Shown in pieces: positions 9,079-19,004 of a DNA stretch of 64,000 nt. Each line of letters starts with the position of its first letter. Positions within the stretch are counted from its first letter, which is position 1. This DNA is from Methylibium rhizosphaerae (GTDB taxonomy: Bacteria; Pseudomonadota; Gammaproteobacteria; Burkholderiales; Burkholderiaceae_C), in assembly GCF_006386545.1 (NCBI RefSeq), contig NZ_SWAR01000006.1:124001-188000 (forward strand). The letters run 5' to 3'. The notes under the pieces were generated by a model. The model made no database searches. It was not told the DNA's origin and saw only the letters and a program-made list of their open reading frames with translations. A program made the position numbers and the translations under genes.

Positions 9079-11406
9079 ATGGCCCAAACACATGTCCTCG
9101 GCCTGCCGCGCATCGGCGCGCAGCGCGAGTTGAAGTTCGCCGTCGAGAGCTTCTGGCGCGGCGAGAGCGGCGAAGCCGCGCTGCAAGAGACCGGGCTGGC
9201 CCTGCGCCGGCGCAACCGCGCCCTGCAGGCGGCCGCCGGGCTGGCCAGGGTCACCGCGGGCGACTTCGCCTGGTACGACCACCTGCTCGACACGGCGCTG
9301 CTGCTGGGCGCGGTGCCGGAGCGGTTCGGACTCGATGCGCGTCGCATGACGCTCGCCGACAGCTTCAAGCTCGCGCGCGGCACGCCGTCGCAGCCGGCCA
9401 TGGCCATGACCAAGTGGTTCGACACCAACTACCACGTGCTGGTGCCCGAGGTGGGGCCGGGCACGCAGTTCGGCGAGGGTGTCGAGTGGCTGTACGAGGC
9501 GGTGGCCGAGACGCAGGCCGAAGGCTTCGCGGCCAAGCCGGTGCTGGTGGGACCGCTCACCTTCCTGTGGCTGGCGCGTTCGGCCGACCCGGCTTTCGAC
9601 CGCCTGGGCCTCGCGCCCGCGCTGGCGACGGCCTATGCCGCGGTGCTCAAGCGGCTGAAGGCACAGGGCGTCGAATGGGTGCAGCTGGACGAACCCGCGC
9701 TCGCGCTCGACCTGCCGCCCGCCTGGCTGGATGCCGCCGGAACGATGCTGCAGGTGGCCGCGGCCGATGCACCCCGGCTGCTGCTGGCCACCTATTTCGA
9801 GCGGGTGGACCAGCACGCCGAGCGCATCGCGCAATGGCCGGTGCAAGGCATCCACCTCGACCTCGTGCGTGCCCCGCGCCAGCTCGACACGTGGCTCGCG
9901 CACCTGCCGTCGCACTGGGTGCTGTCGGCGGGCGTGATCGACGGCCGCAACATCTGGCGCTGCGACCTGCGCCGCGAACTCTCGCGCCTGCAGCCGCTGC
10001 AGCAGGCGCTGGGCGACCGGTTGTGGGTCGCGCCTTCCTGTTCGCTGCTGCACGTGCCGGTGTCGCTGGCCTTCGAGGGGCCGTCGCTGCCGGCCGACGT
10101 GCGCGGCTGGCTCGCCTTCGCCCACGAGAAGCTGCAGGAACTCGCCGTGCTGGGCCGCGCGCTCAACGAGGGCACGGCCGTCGTGCGCGAGGAGCTGGCC
10201 GAGGCCGACGCCGCGATCGCTGCCCGGCGCGAAGCGCCGCGCGTGCACAACGCCTGGGTGCGCCGCCGCCTCGCCGGTGTCGACGAGTCGATGACGCAGC
10301 GCAACAGCCCCTATGCCCGGCGCGCCGAGCTGCAGCGTGCCGCGCTGCAGCTGCCGCCGCTGCCCACCACCACCATCGGCTCGTTCCCGCAGACGCCGGC
10401 CATCCGTGCCGTGCGTGCGGCGCACAAGCGCGGCGAGCTCGGGGCGTTCGACTACCTGCAGCGCATGCGCGCCGAAATCGCCGACGCGGTGGCCCGCCAG
10501 GAAGCGCTGGGCCTGGACGTGCTGGTGCACGGCGAGGCCGAGCGCAACGACATGGTCGAGTACTTCGGCGAGCGGCTGTGGGGCTTCGCCTTCAGCGACA
10601 ACGGCTGGGTGCAGAGCTACGGCTCGCGCTGCGTCAAGCCGCCCATCATCTACGGCGACGTGTTCCGCCCGGAGCCGATGACGGTCGACACCGCGCGCTA
10701 TGCGCAGTCGCTCACCGAGCGGCCGATGAAGGGCATGCTCACCGGTCCGGTGACGATGCTGCAGTGGTCCTTCGTGCGCGACGACCAGCCGCGCGAGCAG
10801 ACGGCGCTGCAGATCGCGCTGGCCATCCGCGACGAGGTCAAGGACCTCGAGGCGGCCGGCATCCGCATCATCCAGATCGACGAGCCGGCCTTCCGCGAAG
10901 GGCTGCCGCTGGCCCGGGCCGACTGGGACGCCTACCTCGCCTGGGCGGTGCGCGCCTTCAAGCTGGCCTCGTGCACCGTGGCCGACGCGACGCAGATCCA
11001 CACCCACATGTGCTATTCGGAGTTCAACGACATCCTGCCGTCGATCGCCGCGATGGATGCCGACGTGATCACGATCGAGACCTCGCGTTCGCGCATGAAG
11101 CTGCTCGACGGCTTCGGCCGCTTCGCCTACCCGAACGAGATCGGCCCCGGCGTCTACGACATCCATTCGCCCCGGCTGCCGTCGCCGGAGGAAATGCTGG
11201 CGCTGCTGGACCGGGCGGCCGGCGTGATCCCGCCCGAGCGGCTGTGGGTCAACCCGGACTGCGGCCTCAAGACCCGTGGCTGGCCGGAAACCGAGGAAGC
11301 CTTGCGGCGGATGGTGCAGGCCGCCCGGGCCCTGCGCGAGCGCCTGTTCCCGGCACGAGCGCAGCAGCAGGAGACGGCGCCGGCGCCCCTGAGCGCGAGG
11401 TTGTAA
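9079..11406 (+). CDS. metE: Cobalamin-independent methionine synthase MetE
   Basis: A 775-residue 5-methyltetrahydropteroyltriglutamate-homocysteine methyltransferase that makes methionine in the cytoplasm without B12. The N-terminus ([20 protein letters not shown]) is typical. The C-terminal catalytic barrel has [13 protein letters not shown] with the zinc-binding His and Cys, [11 protein letters not shown] with the zinc-ligand Glu, and [12 protein letters not shown] with the second zinc Cys. [11 protein letters not shown] marks the start of the catalytic half. The length is normal for the family. It is transcribed divergently from metR and probably activated by MetR. The Shine-Dalgarno before the ATG at 9079 is weak (GGAAA). 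Confidence 0.97.
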   Translation: MAQTHVLGLPRIGAQRELKFAVESFWRGESGEAALQETGLALRRRNRALQAAAGLARVTAGDFAWYDHLLDTALLLGAVPERFGLDARRMTLADSFKLARGTPSQPAMAMTKWFDTNYHVLVPEVGPGTQFGEGVEWLYEAVAETQAEGFAAKPVLVGPLTFLWLARSADPAFDRLGLAPALATAYAAVLKRLKAQGVEWVQLDEPALALDLPPAWLDAAGTMLQVAAADAPRLLLATYFERVDQHAERIAQWPVQGIHLDLVRAPRQLDTWLAHLPSHWVLSAGVIDGRNIWRCDLRRELSRLQPLQQALGDRLWVAPSCSLLHVPVSLAFEGPSLPADVRGWLAFAHEKLQELAVLGRALNEGTAVVREELAEADAAIAARREAPRVHNAWVRRRLAGVDESMTQRNSPYARRAELQRAALQLPPLPTTTIGSFPQTPAIRAVRAAHKRGELGAFDYLQRMRAEIADAVARQEALGLDVLVHGEAERNDMVEYFGERLWGFAFSDNGWVQSYGSRCVKPPIIYGDVFRPEPMTVDTARYAQSLTERPMKGMLTGPVTMLQWSFVRDDQPREQTALQIALAIRDEVKDLEAAGIRIIQIDEPAFREGLPLARADWDAYLAWAVRAFKLASCTVADATQIHTHMCYSEFNDILPSIAAMDADVITIETSRSRMKLLDGFGRFAYPNEIGPGVYDIHSPRLPSPEEMLALLDRAAGVIPPERLWVNPDCGLKTRGWPETEEALRRMVQAARALRERLFPARAQQQETAPAPLSARL

Positions 11407-11513
11407 CCGGCGGCTGCGGGGGCCTTGCGGAAACCTAGCCAAAACCCCATGTGCGTCGCGCGCTCCGCAGGGATAAGCTGCCCGGCGGGGCGCACGCACA
11501 GTGGAGGAACAAC

Positions 11514-11963
11514 ATGGCGCCAGTCGAGGCAGACAGCCCGTCCAGCGAAGAAGCGATCACGGGCAAGGTCCTGTACATCGAGGACGATCCGACCAGCATG
11601 GCCATGGTCGAGGCGATGCTGACGCGGTTTCCTGGCGTGACGCTGCTGCAGGCCGGTTCGGGGGTGGAGGGCGTGAAGGTCGCCCGTGAAGAGCGGCCCG
11701 ATCTGATCCTGCTCGACATGCACCTGCCCGACACCGGCGGCCTCGAGGTGGTGCGCATGCTCAGCGCCGACTTCGACTTCTACAAGCCGCGCATCAACAT
11801 CCTCACCGGCGACCGGCTCACCATGGACATCCTGAAGGCCATGAGCCTCGGCGCCTTCGAATGCTGGGTGAAGCCGCTGCAGATGGACGTGCTGGAGAAC
11901 GGCCTGCGGCGCGCGCTCACCGGCCGCAAGGCCGACCCGGCCCACGCCTACCCGTATCGTTGA
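11514..11963 (+). CDS. Single-domain response regulator (receiver only)
   Basis: A 149-residue receiver protein with no output domain. The catalytic set is complete: [10 protein letters not shown] (acidic pair), [13 protein letters not shown] (phospho-acceptor Asp), INILTGDRL (Thr) and CWVKPL (Lys). The ATG at 11514 has a strong GGAGG at 11503-11507. An upstream in-frame start at 11451 would add an Arg-rich stretch and is less likely. Such proteins pass phosphoryl groups in phosphorelays or bind target proteins directly. No kinase gene is adjacent, so the partner is unknown. Confidence 0.88.
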   Translation: MAPVEADSPSSEEAITGKVLYIEDDPTSMAMVEAMLTRFPGVTLLQAGSGVEGVKVAREERPDLILLDMHLPDTGGLEVVRMLSADFDFYKPRINILTGDRLTMDILKAMSLGAFECWVKPLQMDVLENGLRRALTGRKADPAHAYPYR

Positions 11964-11969
11964 CCGGCC

Positions 11970-12383
11970 CTAAGGACGCGAGCCGAGTTCCGGCGGCAGC
12001 CGGGGCTTGGCCGGGTGGGCCTGTTCGTAGGCTTCCTGGCAGCCCAGGCAGCGTTCGGCAGCCGGCTGCGCCTGCAGGCGCGCCAGCGGAATGTCGGCAT
12101 CGCAGTCCACGCAGCGGCCGTAGCGGTCCTGGGCCATGCGCTCCCGCGCCGCCTCGATCTGGCGCAACTCCTCGATGTCGCGCTCCTCGTCGGCATGACG
12201 CACCGCACCACGGATGCGCTCCTCGGCCACCTCGCCGTCGTCCTGCACATGGCTGTGGGGCACGGCACTCGGCTTGTCGCCCGCAGCCGCCCGGCCGCTG
12301 CGGACCTCTGCCTGCAGCTGCGCCTCTCGCTGGTCGAGCCGTCGCTGCAGATCGCGCAGGTCTGCTTCGGCAAGTTCGCTCAT
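11970..12383 (-). CDS. DksA/TraR-type zinc-finger protein
   Basis: A 137-residue protein. It has a charged helical N-terminal half (coiled-coil-like, with LRDLQRRLDQREAQLQAEV) and a C-terminal four-cysteine zinc finger, CVDCDADIP...ERCLGCQ, typical of DksA/TraR proteins that bind the RNA polymerase secondary channel. The ATG at 12383 has AGGAG (plus-strand ctcct at 12390-12394) six bases upstream, which decides the start. It is convergent with the receiver gene, 6 bases apart. It is shorter than housekeeping DksA and is probably a paralogue; whether it affects transcription is not known. Confidence 0.85.
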   Translation of the reverse strand: MSELAEADLRDLQRRLDQREAQLQAEVRSGRAAAGDKPSAVPHSHVQDDGEVAEERIRGAVRHADEERDIEELRQIEAARERMAQDRYGRCVDCDADIPLARLQAQPAAERCLGCQEAYEQAHPAKPRLPPELGSRP

Positions 12384-12519
12384 CTTGATCTCCTGGTGAG
12401 GGTATTGCTCCTGGGCGGCAAGCGATGTGCCCTCAGCCCGGAGCTCGTTGCGGGCTGCCGGCATCAACCGAGCGCTACGATTGCGCTCCAGTTCAATGCC
12501 CCTCAAGGGGCCAGCCCTC

Positions 12520-12825
12520 ATGATCGCCTGCTATCTCCGCTACATCGTCGACGCATCGAAGCTCAAGGAGTTCGAGCACTACGGCAAGCTGTGGATTCCG
12601 CTTGTCGAGAAGTTCGGCGGAAAGCACCTCGGTTACTTCCTTCCCGCCGAGGGGGCGAACAACGTTGCGCTCGCCATCTTCACGTTCCCCTCCCTCGCGC
12701 TCTACGAGGAATACCGAACCAGGTCCTTCCAGGATCCTGAGTGCCAGGCTGCATTCAGGTACGCCGACGAGACGAAGTGCATCGTCAGCTACGAGCGAAG
12801 CTTCTTCCGTCCTGTGTTCGGCTGA
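12520..12825 (+). CDS. NIPSNAP-family protein
   Basis: A 101-residue single-domain protein of the NIPSNAP family (dimeric alpha-beta barrel fold): MIACYLRYIVD, FEHYGKLWIPLVEKFGGKH, GYFLPAEGANNVALAIFTFP and SYERSFFRPVFG. The ATG at 12520 follows AAGGGG at 12505-12510. An in-frame ATG at 12496 is possible but has no ribosome site. The biochemical function of bacterial members is not established. The coding sequence appears a little less GC-rich than its neighbours and stands alone between unrelated genes, which may hint at later acquisition (weak inference). Confidence 0.85.
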   Translation: MIACYLRYIVDASKLKEFEHYGKLWIPLVEKFGGKHLGYFLPAEGANNVALAIFTFPSLALYEEYRTRSFQDPECQAAFRYADETKCIVSYERSFFRPVFG

Positions 12826-12931
12826 CCGCTCGTTCGATTCGCAGCTCAGATGAGCCGACCGCCTCGCGCATCCGCCATCACGCTGCTCGATGCAGGGGTT
12901 GCCTTTCATGCCGATGTCAGGTTTCGTGCCC

Positions 12932-14056
12932 ATGAAACTTGACCCGTCCGTCGAGCGGCACGTTCGGGCGTCCGACATCCTCGACCCCGTGCTGCCGCGC
13001 CTGCGCAACGGCCTGCTGCTCGCATGGGCCGCGTTCTGGCTGCTGATGCTGCTGGTGGGGGTGCAGGAGGAATGGCGCGACGGCTCGCGCCATTGGTGGT
13101 GGCGACCGGTGCTGGGCGAGGGCAGCTCGGCCCTGGTGGCCACCGCGATCGCGGTGGCGCAATGGCGCCTCGTGCAGCGGCTCGACCCGCTGCTCGCGAG
13201 TCCGGCGCGCTGGTTCGCCCGCGTGCTGGTGTGGCTGCCGCTGCTGGCGGCCGGTTTCGTGCTCGCCATCTTCGGCCTGCGCTGGGGCGTGCGCGAACTG
13301 GCCGGGCTGCCGCACGGGCGCGAATCGCTGGGCGCGGCCTTCTTCTACGAGGCGCTCAAGTTCTCGATCTTCTACCTGCTCTTCAGCGGGCTGCAGTTCG
13401 GCCTGCGCTCCTACCTCGCCTGGCATGCCGAACGCCTGCGCGCCGAGCGCCTCGCGCGGCTGTCGCAGCAGGCCCAGCTGGCGCAGCTCACGCAGCAGCT
13501 GCAGCCGCACTTCCTGTTCAACGCGCTCAACACGGTGTCGTCGCTGATCCACACCGACCCGCAGCTGGCCGACACGCTGCTGATGCGGCTGGCCGCGCTG
13601 CTGCGGGCCGCCACGGACGTGAGCCGGCGTCCGCAGCAGCCGCTGGCCGAGGAGCTGGCGCTGCTCGAAGGTTATGCGGCCATCATGTGCGAGCGCTTTG
13701 CCGACCGGGTGCGGCTGCAGTGGGACATCGACCCGCGTGCCCGCGCCTGCCTCGTGCCCACACTGGGGCTGCAGCCGCTGCTCGAGAACTGCTTCTGCCA
13801 TGGGGTCGAGCGGCGCATCGCGCCGACCAGCATCAAGGTGTCGGCGCAGCTCGACGCCTCGGCACAGCGCCTGCGCATCGTGGTGGAAGACGATGCCGGC
13901 GTGCTCGCCACCTCGCCGCCGCCCGACGGCGTGGGCCTGGGCAACCTGCGGCAGCGTCTGGCGGTGCTGCATGGCGACGAGGCCCGCCTGGAAGTGCGGC
14001 AGCGCGACGGTGCACCCGGCGTCGTGGCCACGGTGGAGCTGCCATGCGTGTCCTGA
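12932..14056 (+). CDS. LytS-type sensor histidine kinase
   Basis: A 374-residue membrane kinase with about four hydrophobic segments in its first 170 residues (e.g. GLLLAWAAFWLLMLLVG, VLVWLPLLAAGFVLAIFG, FSIFYLLFSGLQFGL) and a short charged helix before the kinase core. The core has LQPHFLFNALNTVSSLIH (phospho-acceptor His), LQPLLENCFCHGVE (N-box) and a weak G-box GVGLGNLRQRL. The start is uncertain: MKLDPSVERH at 12932 is used, while in-frame ATGs at 12890, 12908 and 12914 also exist without a clear ribosome site. It overlaps the downstream LytTR gene by 13 bases, so it is a coupled two-component pair. Confidence 0.88.
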   Translation: MKLDPSVERHVRASDILDPVLPRLRNGLLLAWAAFWLLMLLVGVQEEWRDGSRHWWWRPVLGEGSSALVATAIAVAQWRLVQRLDPLLASPARWFARVLVWLPLLAAGFVLAIFGLRWGVRELAGLPHGRESLGAAFFYEALKFSIFYLLFSGLQFGLRSYLAWHAERLRAERLARLSQQAQLAQLTQQLQPHFLFNALNTVSSLIHTDPQLADTLLMRLAALLRAATDVSRRPQQPLAEELALLEGYAAIMCERFADRVRLQWDIDPRARACLVPTLGLQPLLENCFCHGVERRIAPTSIKVSAQLDASAQRLRIVVEDDAGVLATSPPPDGVGLGNLRQRLAVLHGDEARLEVRQRDGAPGVVATVELPCVS

Positions 14057-14751
14057 TCGTCGACGACGAAGCCCCGGCCCGCGCGCGCCTGCGGCGCCTG
14101 CTGGCCGCGCTGCCGCAGGTCGAGGTGGCCGGCGAAGCCTCCGACGGTGCGATGGCCCTGCAAATGGCCGCGCAGCTGAATCCCGATGCCTTGTTCCTCG
14201 ACGTGCAGATGCCCGAGGTCGGCGGGCTCGACGTGGCCGCCTCGCTGCCCGACCCGCGGCCGGTGGTGGTGTTCGTCACCGCCTACGACCAGTACGCGCT
14301 GCAGGCCTTCGAGGCCGACGCGATCGACTACCTGCTCAAGCCGGTGGAGCCGGAACGCTTGGCGCGGGCGGTGGCCAAGCTGCAGGCACGCGAGGCGCTC
14401 CCTCGTGCCGCTGCGGCGGTGCCGGCGCAGCTGCTGATCGCCGACCGCGGCCGGACCCACGTGGTGCCGTGCCGCGACATCGACTGGCTGGAGGCGGCCG
14501 ACAACTACGTGACCGTGCATGCCGGCGGCCGGGCCCTGCTGATGCGGCGCACCCTGGCCGGCCTGCTGGCCGACCTCGGCGAGGCCTTCGTGCGCACCCA
14601 CCGCAGCGCCGCGGTGGCGCTGGCGCAGGTGGCCGAAGTGCTGCCGCGTGACAAGGGCGATGCCACGCTGCGCCTGCGCGGCGGCGCCGAAGTGCCGTGC
14701 AGCCGGCAGTACCGCACCGAGGTGATGTCGCGGCTGCAGCGCCACGGCTGA
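14044..14751 (+). CDS. LytTR-family response regulator
   Basis: A 235-residue regulator. The receiver has VLIVDDEAPARARL, ALFLDVQMPEVGG (phospho-acceptor Asp), VFVTAYDQYAL and YLLKPVEPERL. The C-terminal LytTR DNA-binding domain has DIDWLEAADNYVTVH and FVRTHRSAAVAL. The ATG at 14044 lies inside the last codons of the kinase gene, which indicates translational coupling. It is the same class as the regulator at 5.6-6.5 kb, but the two differ enough to be separate systems. The AlgR/AgrA type commonly controls envelope functions; the targets here are unknown. Confidence 0.93.
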   Translation: MRVLIVDDEAPARARLRRLLAALPQVEVAGEASDGAMALQMAAQLNPDALFLDVQMPEVGGLDVAASLPDPRPVVVFVTAYDQYALQAFEADAIDYLLKPVEPERLARAVAKLQAREALPRAAAAVPAQLLIADRGRTHVVPCRDIDWLEAADNYVTVHAGGRALLMRRTLAGLLADLGEAFVRTHRSAAVALAQVAEVLPRDKGDATLRLRGGAEVPCSRQYRTEVMSRLQRHG

Positions 14752-14827
14752 TCCGGATCGCCACACGCGAGGCCCGTTTCGCCCCAACGCGCTGGCGAGT
14801 GCGCCGTGGCCTTCCTAGGCTTGCGGC

Positions 14828-16084
14828 ATGAATGCACCCCACACCTCCACCTCGCGGCTGTACTTCCTCGACTGGCTGCGCATCGGCGCGTTCGCGCTGC
14901 TCATCGTCTATCACGTGGGCATGTACTACGTGAGCTGGGACTGGCACGTGAAGAGCCCGTTCGCCGACGGCGCGCTCGAGCCGTGGATGCGGCTGAGCTC
15001 GCCGTGGCGTTTGTCGCTGCTCTTCCTGGTGTCGGGTGCCGCCACGTCGCTGCTGCTGCAGCGCGGGCGAGCCGGCTTCATGGGCAGCCGCTCCAAGCGC
15101 CTGCTGTGGCCGCTGCTGTTCGGCATGGCGGTGATCGTGCCGCCGCAGGCGTACTTCGAGGTGCTGCACAAGCACGGCTACGCGGGCGGCTACCTCGACT
15201 TCCTGCGGCTGTACTTCACCGGCTACGGCGGCTTCTGCGCCAAGCCCGGGCAGTGCCTCATCCTGCCGACCTGGAACCACCTGTGGTTCGTGGCCTACCT
15301 GTGGTGCTACACCGCGGCGCTGTGGACGCTGCTGCGGCTGGCGCCGGGCCTGCTCGACGCGATGGGCCGCCGGCTGCCGCAGGCGCTGGGCGGCGCGCGG
15401 CTCATCATCGTGCCCATCGCCGTGCTGGCGCTGCTGCGGCTGTCGCTCGCGCCGCGCTTCCCGTCCACCCATGCCCTGCTGGACGACTGGTTCAACCATG
15501 CCACCTACCTGAGCGTCTTCCTGCTCGGTGCGGCGCTGGCCCGTGCGCCGGACCTGTGGCGGCAGTTCGTGCCCTGGCGCTGGTTCGCCCTGCTGGTCGC
15601 GCTGACCGGCTGGGCCCTGCTGGTGGCCTTTGCGGCGGCCTACACGCCGCAGGTGCCGGCGCCCGAGCCGCTGCGCATGGTGGCCCGCTCGGTGTACGCC
15701 TGCGTGCAGTGGTGCGCCATCGTGGCCGTGCTCGGCTTCGCGGTGCTGCACTTCAACCGCGACCATGCCTGGCGGCCCTACCTCACCGAGGCGGTGTTCC
15801 CGATCTACATCCTTCACCAGACGGTGACCGTGCTGCTTTCGCAGGCGCTGCTGCCGCTCGGCTGGCAGCCGGCGCTCGAAGGGCCGCTGCTGGTGGTGGG
15901 TACCTTCGTGCTGAGCTTCGCCGGCTACGAAGCGGTGCGGCGGGTCGGGTGGCTGCGGCCGTGCTTCGGGCTGGCCGGCCCTCCAGGCCAGCCGCTCAGG
16001 CGGCCCGGCGTTGTGCAGGCCTCGCCTGGTAGCGGGCGCGAGCCGCCATCACCTGCGGCATGTGGGTCTCGATCCAGTCGGTGA
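14828..16084 (+). CDS. Membrane acyltransferase, acyltransferase-3 family
   Basis: A 418-residue polytopic membrane protein of the OpgC/OafA-like acyltransferase-3 family. Visible features are RLYFLDWLRIGAFALLIVYH at the N-terminus (with the family His), about ten hydrophobic segments, a loop Arg-rich stretch GFMGSRSKRLLWPLLFGM, WNHLWFVAYLW in the middle, and EAVFPIYILHQTVTVLL near the end. Members O-acylate cell-surface glycans; the substrate is unknown. The last 30 or so residues (Pro/Gly/Arg-rich) overlap the end of the opposite-strand ytfH-like gene by 89 bases and do not look like family sequence, so the stop may have drifted downstream. Confidence 0.88.
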   Translation: MNAPHTSTSRLYFLDWLRIGAFALLIVYHVGMYYVSWDWHVKSPFADGALEPWMRLSSPWRLSLLFLVSGAATSLLLQRGRAGFMGSRSKRLLWPLLFGMAVIVPPQAYFEVLHKHGYAGGYLDFLRLYFTGYGGFCAKPGQCLILPTWNHLWFVAYLWCYTAALWTLLRLAPGLLDAMGRRLPQALGGARLIIVPIAVLALLRLSLAPRFPSTHALLDDWFNHATYLSVFLLGAALARAPDLWRQFVPWRWFALLVALTGWALLVAFAAAYTPQVPAPEPLRMVARSVYACVQWCAIVAVLGFAVLHFNRDHAWRPYLTEAVFPIYILHQTVTVLLSQALLPLGWQPALEGPLLVVGTFVLSFAGYEAVRRVGWLRPCFGLAGPPGQPLRRPGVVQASPGSGREPPSPAACGSRSSR

Positions 16085-16433
16085 GTCCCACCACGTGCGC
16101 CGCAGCGCCGCGGCCCAGCGGCGTGAGGCTGTAGTCCACGTGGGGCGGCACCACGTCGTGCGCGACCCGCAGCACGAGGCCGTCGGACTCCAGGCATTGC
16201 AGCGTCTGCGCCAGCATGCGTTCGCTCACGCCGCCCACGGCGCGCCGCAGCTCGGCGAAGCGATGCGTGCGCTCGGCCAGCACCATGAGGACCAGCACGC
16301 CCCAGCGGCTGGTCATGTGCTGCAGCACCTGCCGCGAAGGGCACATCTCGGCGCGCAGGTCGCCGCGCACCAGCGGGGGCTTGCGACGGGGCGTGCCGGC
16401 GGGTGCGCGCGGGGCCGTGGTACTTACCTTCAT
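15996..16433 (-). CDS. ytfH: HxlR-family transcriptional regulator, YtfH-like
   Basis: A 145-residue winged-helix repressor of the HxlR family: CPSRQVLQHMTSRWGVLVLM, FAELRRAVGGVSERMLAQTL, LESDGLVLR, VDYSLTPLGR. The conserved Cys in EMCPSR is the redox-sensing position of this family. It is divergent from qorB, as ytfH is from qorB (ytfG) in E. coli, so a role as a redox- or quinone-responsive repressor of qorB is likely. Its 3' end overlaps the convergent acyltransferase gene. Confidence 0.88.
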   Translation of the reverse strand: MKVSTTAPRAPAGTPRRKPPLVRGDLRAEMCPSRQVLQHMTSRWGVLVLMVLAERTHRFAELRRAVGGVSERMLAQTLQCLESDGLVLRVAHDVVPPHVDYSLTPLGRGAAAHVVGLTDWIETHMPQVMAARARYQARPAQRRAA

Positions 16434-16456
16434 GTGCGTACTTCCGAAAAGTAAGT
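16421..16456. promoter_or_regulatory. Probable HxlR/YtfH operator in the ytfH-qorB gap
   Basis: Two nested inverted repeats span the ytfH start: ACTTAC at 16422-16427 pairs with GTAAGT at 16451-16456, and TACTT-CCGAA-AAGTA at 16439-16453 is a perfect 5-5-5 dyad. TACTT/AAGTA half-sites are typical for HxlR-family operators. The position would cover both the ytfH start and the qorB promoter. Confidence 0.6.
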
Positions 16457-16509
16457 GCCAATCCTACAGTCGCGCCTTGTTCCGCTTTCTCACTGCCAAG
16501 GACTCCACC

Positions 16510-17355
<846 letters not shown>

Positions 17356-17362
17356 TCCGACC

Positions 17363-17400
17363 GGAAAGAAAAGCAGCCGCTGCGTCACCGCAGCGGCTGC
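17363..17400 (-). terminator. Intrinsic terminator of the DUF1800-DUF1501 operon
   Basis: A perfect 12-bp stem, GCAGCCGCTGCG (17373-17384) with CGCAGCGGCTGC (17389-17400), has a 4-base loop. Read on the minus strand it is followed by TTTTCTTT (plus-strand aaagaaaa). It lies 33 bases past the DUF1501 stop. On the plus strand it may also limit qorB read-through, but no T-run follows in that direction. Confidence 0.82.
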
Positions 17401-17432
17401 CGGCCGAAAAGGCAGAAAAAGGGCCCGAAGGC

Positions 17433-18863
17433 TCAGACGAAACCGAGCGAACGCTTGGTGCCGAAGTTGCGCAGGTTCGGCAGGATCTCGTCGAGCTGCG
17501 CCTCGCCCGCGCCGAACCAGCGCAGCAGCGTGGCGGCGTACTGGTCCACGCTGGCGGTCGGGATCCAGCGGCCCTGCTTCTCCCAGCCGCTGTCGCCGGC
17601 GTCGTTCGGGCCGCCGAGCACCAGCTCGGGGTAGGCGCCGTAGGTCATGCCGCCCTTCACCGCGCCGCCCATCACGAAGTGCATGTTGCCCCACGCATGG
17701 TCGGTGCCCTTGCTGTTGTTGGGCTTGAAGGTGCGGCCGAAGTCGCTCTGCGTGAAGGTGGTGACCTGCTGGCCCATGCCGATGTTGGCCATGGCCGCGT
17801 TGAAGGCCGCCAGCGCATCGCCCAGTTCCTTCAGCAGGTTGGCATGCAGGCCGTTGGTGACGGCCGTGCCGATCTGGCCCGCGTGGGTGTCGAAGCCGCC
17901 CAGCGTGGCAAAGAAGATCTGGCGGTTGCCGCCCACGGTGGCGTTGGCTTCCACCAGCTTGGCGATCTGGTACATCTGCTTGGCAAGGCCGCTGGTGAGC
18001 TGGCCGCCGCTGATGACGTTGGCGAAGCCGGCGTTGATGCCGGCCGAGGCATTGGCGTCGCCCGGCTGCACCTTCACCACGTTGGACAGGCGCGCCGCGG
18101 CCTCGTTGGCCTTGGCATGCTGAGCCGACAGGGCGGTGGCGAGGTTGAGGTTCTGCGATTGCGCATACATCGCCTCGAGCGCTTCCTTGCGGCGCGCGGC
18201 CGGGCCGTAGGTGAGGTCGGCGCCCTGGATGCCGATGACGCCGAGCGTCGAGCCGGGGGCGGGCAGCACCAGGGGTGCTGCCTGCAGCGACAGGCCGAAG
18301 CGGCCGTTGCCGCCCACCGAGATGACCGGGTTGGCGGTGCCCATCGTCACCGAGGCACGGCCGCCCCAGCCGGTGCGCCACAGCGCGTTGGTGCCGCCGG
18401 TCTCCCACAGCGTCTGCTGGTCGGAATGCGAGAACAGTGCGTCGGGCCGCAGCGGCGACGAAGCCGGCGCCGCCATGAACTCGGCCTTGGTGACCGGCGC
18501 ATACAGCGGGCCCACGTTGAACACCGGCGCCAGGTGGCCGGCACGCCAGACCGGCTCCAGCCGGGCCAGCGACGGATGCAAGCCGTAGTCGCTGTTCGCC
18601 AGCCCCACCAGGCTGCCCTGCGGCAGCGCCAGGGCGCCGCGCACCGAGCTGTACTGGTTGTAGCGGGTGGCGTCGGTCGGGACGATGCTGTTGAGGCCGT
18701 CGTTGCCGCCGTACAGGAACACGCACACCAGCGCCTTGTAGTCACCAGCGGCACGCGCCTCCTGCGTGGCCAGCAGCAGGTTGCCCAGCGAGCCGGTGCC
18801 CAGGGCGCCGGCAGCGGTGCCGGCCATCTGCAGCCAGCGGCGGCGGTTGAGATTCGAATTCAT
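17433..18863 (-). CDS. Exported DUF1501 protein
   Basis: A 476-residue protein with a twin-arginine-like leader (NRRRWLQMAG, then an Ala/Gly-rich stretch ending near ARAA), so probable Tat export. The body has the DUF1501 pattern: LVCVFLYGGNDGLNSIVP, LHPSLARLEPVW, SHSDQQTLWETG, FFATLGGFDTHAGQ, TFTQSDFGRTF and DHAWGNMHFVMGG. This family is related to the sulfatase/alkaline phosphatase fold. It is the second gene of an operon behind a DUF1800 protein, the standard pairing in many proteobacteria. Its biological role is unknown. Confidence 0.9.
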   Translation of the reverse strand: MNSNLNRRRWLQMAGTAAGALGTGSLGNLLLATQEARAAGDYKALVCVFLYGGNDGLNSIVPTDATRYNQYSSVRGALALPQGSLVGLANSDYGLHPSLARLEPVWRAGHLAPVFNVGPLYAPVTKAEFMAAPASSPLRPDALFSHSDQQTLWETGGTNALWRTGWGGRASVTMGTANPVISVGGNGRFGLSLQAAPLVLPAPGSTLGVIGIQGADLTYGPAARRKEALEAMYAQSQNLNLATALSAQHAKANEAAARLSNVVKVQPGDANASAGINAGFANVISGGQLTSGLAKQMYQIAKLVEANATVGGNRQIFFATLGGFDTHAGQIGTAVTNGLHANLLKELGDALAAFNAAMANIGMGQQVTTFTQSDFGRTFKPNNSKGTDHAWGNMHFVMGGAVKGGMTYGAYPELVLGGPNDAGDSGWEKQGRWIPTASVDQYAATLLRWFGAGEAQLDEILPNLRNFGTKRSLGFV

Positions 18864-18950
18864 GTCATTGCTCCATTGCGTTGTGCGCTTAGGCGCACGA
18901 ATGAGGTGTTGCCGCGCGGACGCCGCGGATCCGGCTTTGCCGGTCCGGCA

Positions 18951-19000
18951 GCGTCGCCCCCTTGAGGGGGAGCGCCGCAGGCGCTACGGGGGTGGGCGTC
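18951..19000. repeat. Back-to-back hairpins in the DUF1800-DUF1501 gap
   Basis: CCCCC-TTGA-GGGGG (18957-18970) is followed one base later by GCGCC-GCA-GGCGC (18972-18984), then a G-rich stretch. The element fills most of the gap between the two genes and resembles the small GC-rich extragenic palindromes common in Burkholderiales. It may stabilise or separate the two parts of the mRNA. Its copy number elsewhere cannot be seen from this window. Confidence 0.5.
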
Positions 19001-19004
19001 ATCA

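Noticed and set aside
6464-9133. An 889-residue plus-strand open frame across the kinase and metR genes
   Set aside because: Antisense shadow; both minus-strand genes have complete family motifs.
8992-11499. An 835-residue minus-strand open frame opposite metE
   Set aside because: Antisense shadow of metE with repetitive Arg/Gly/His composition.
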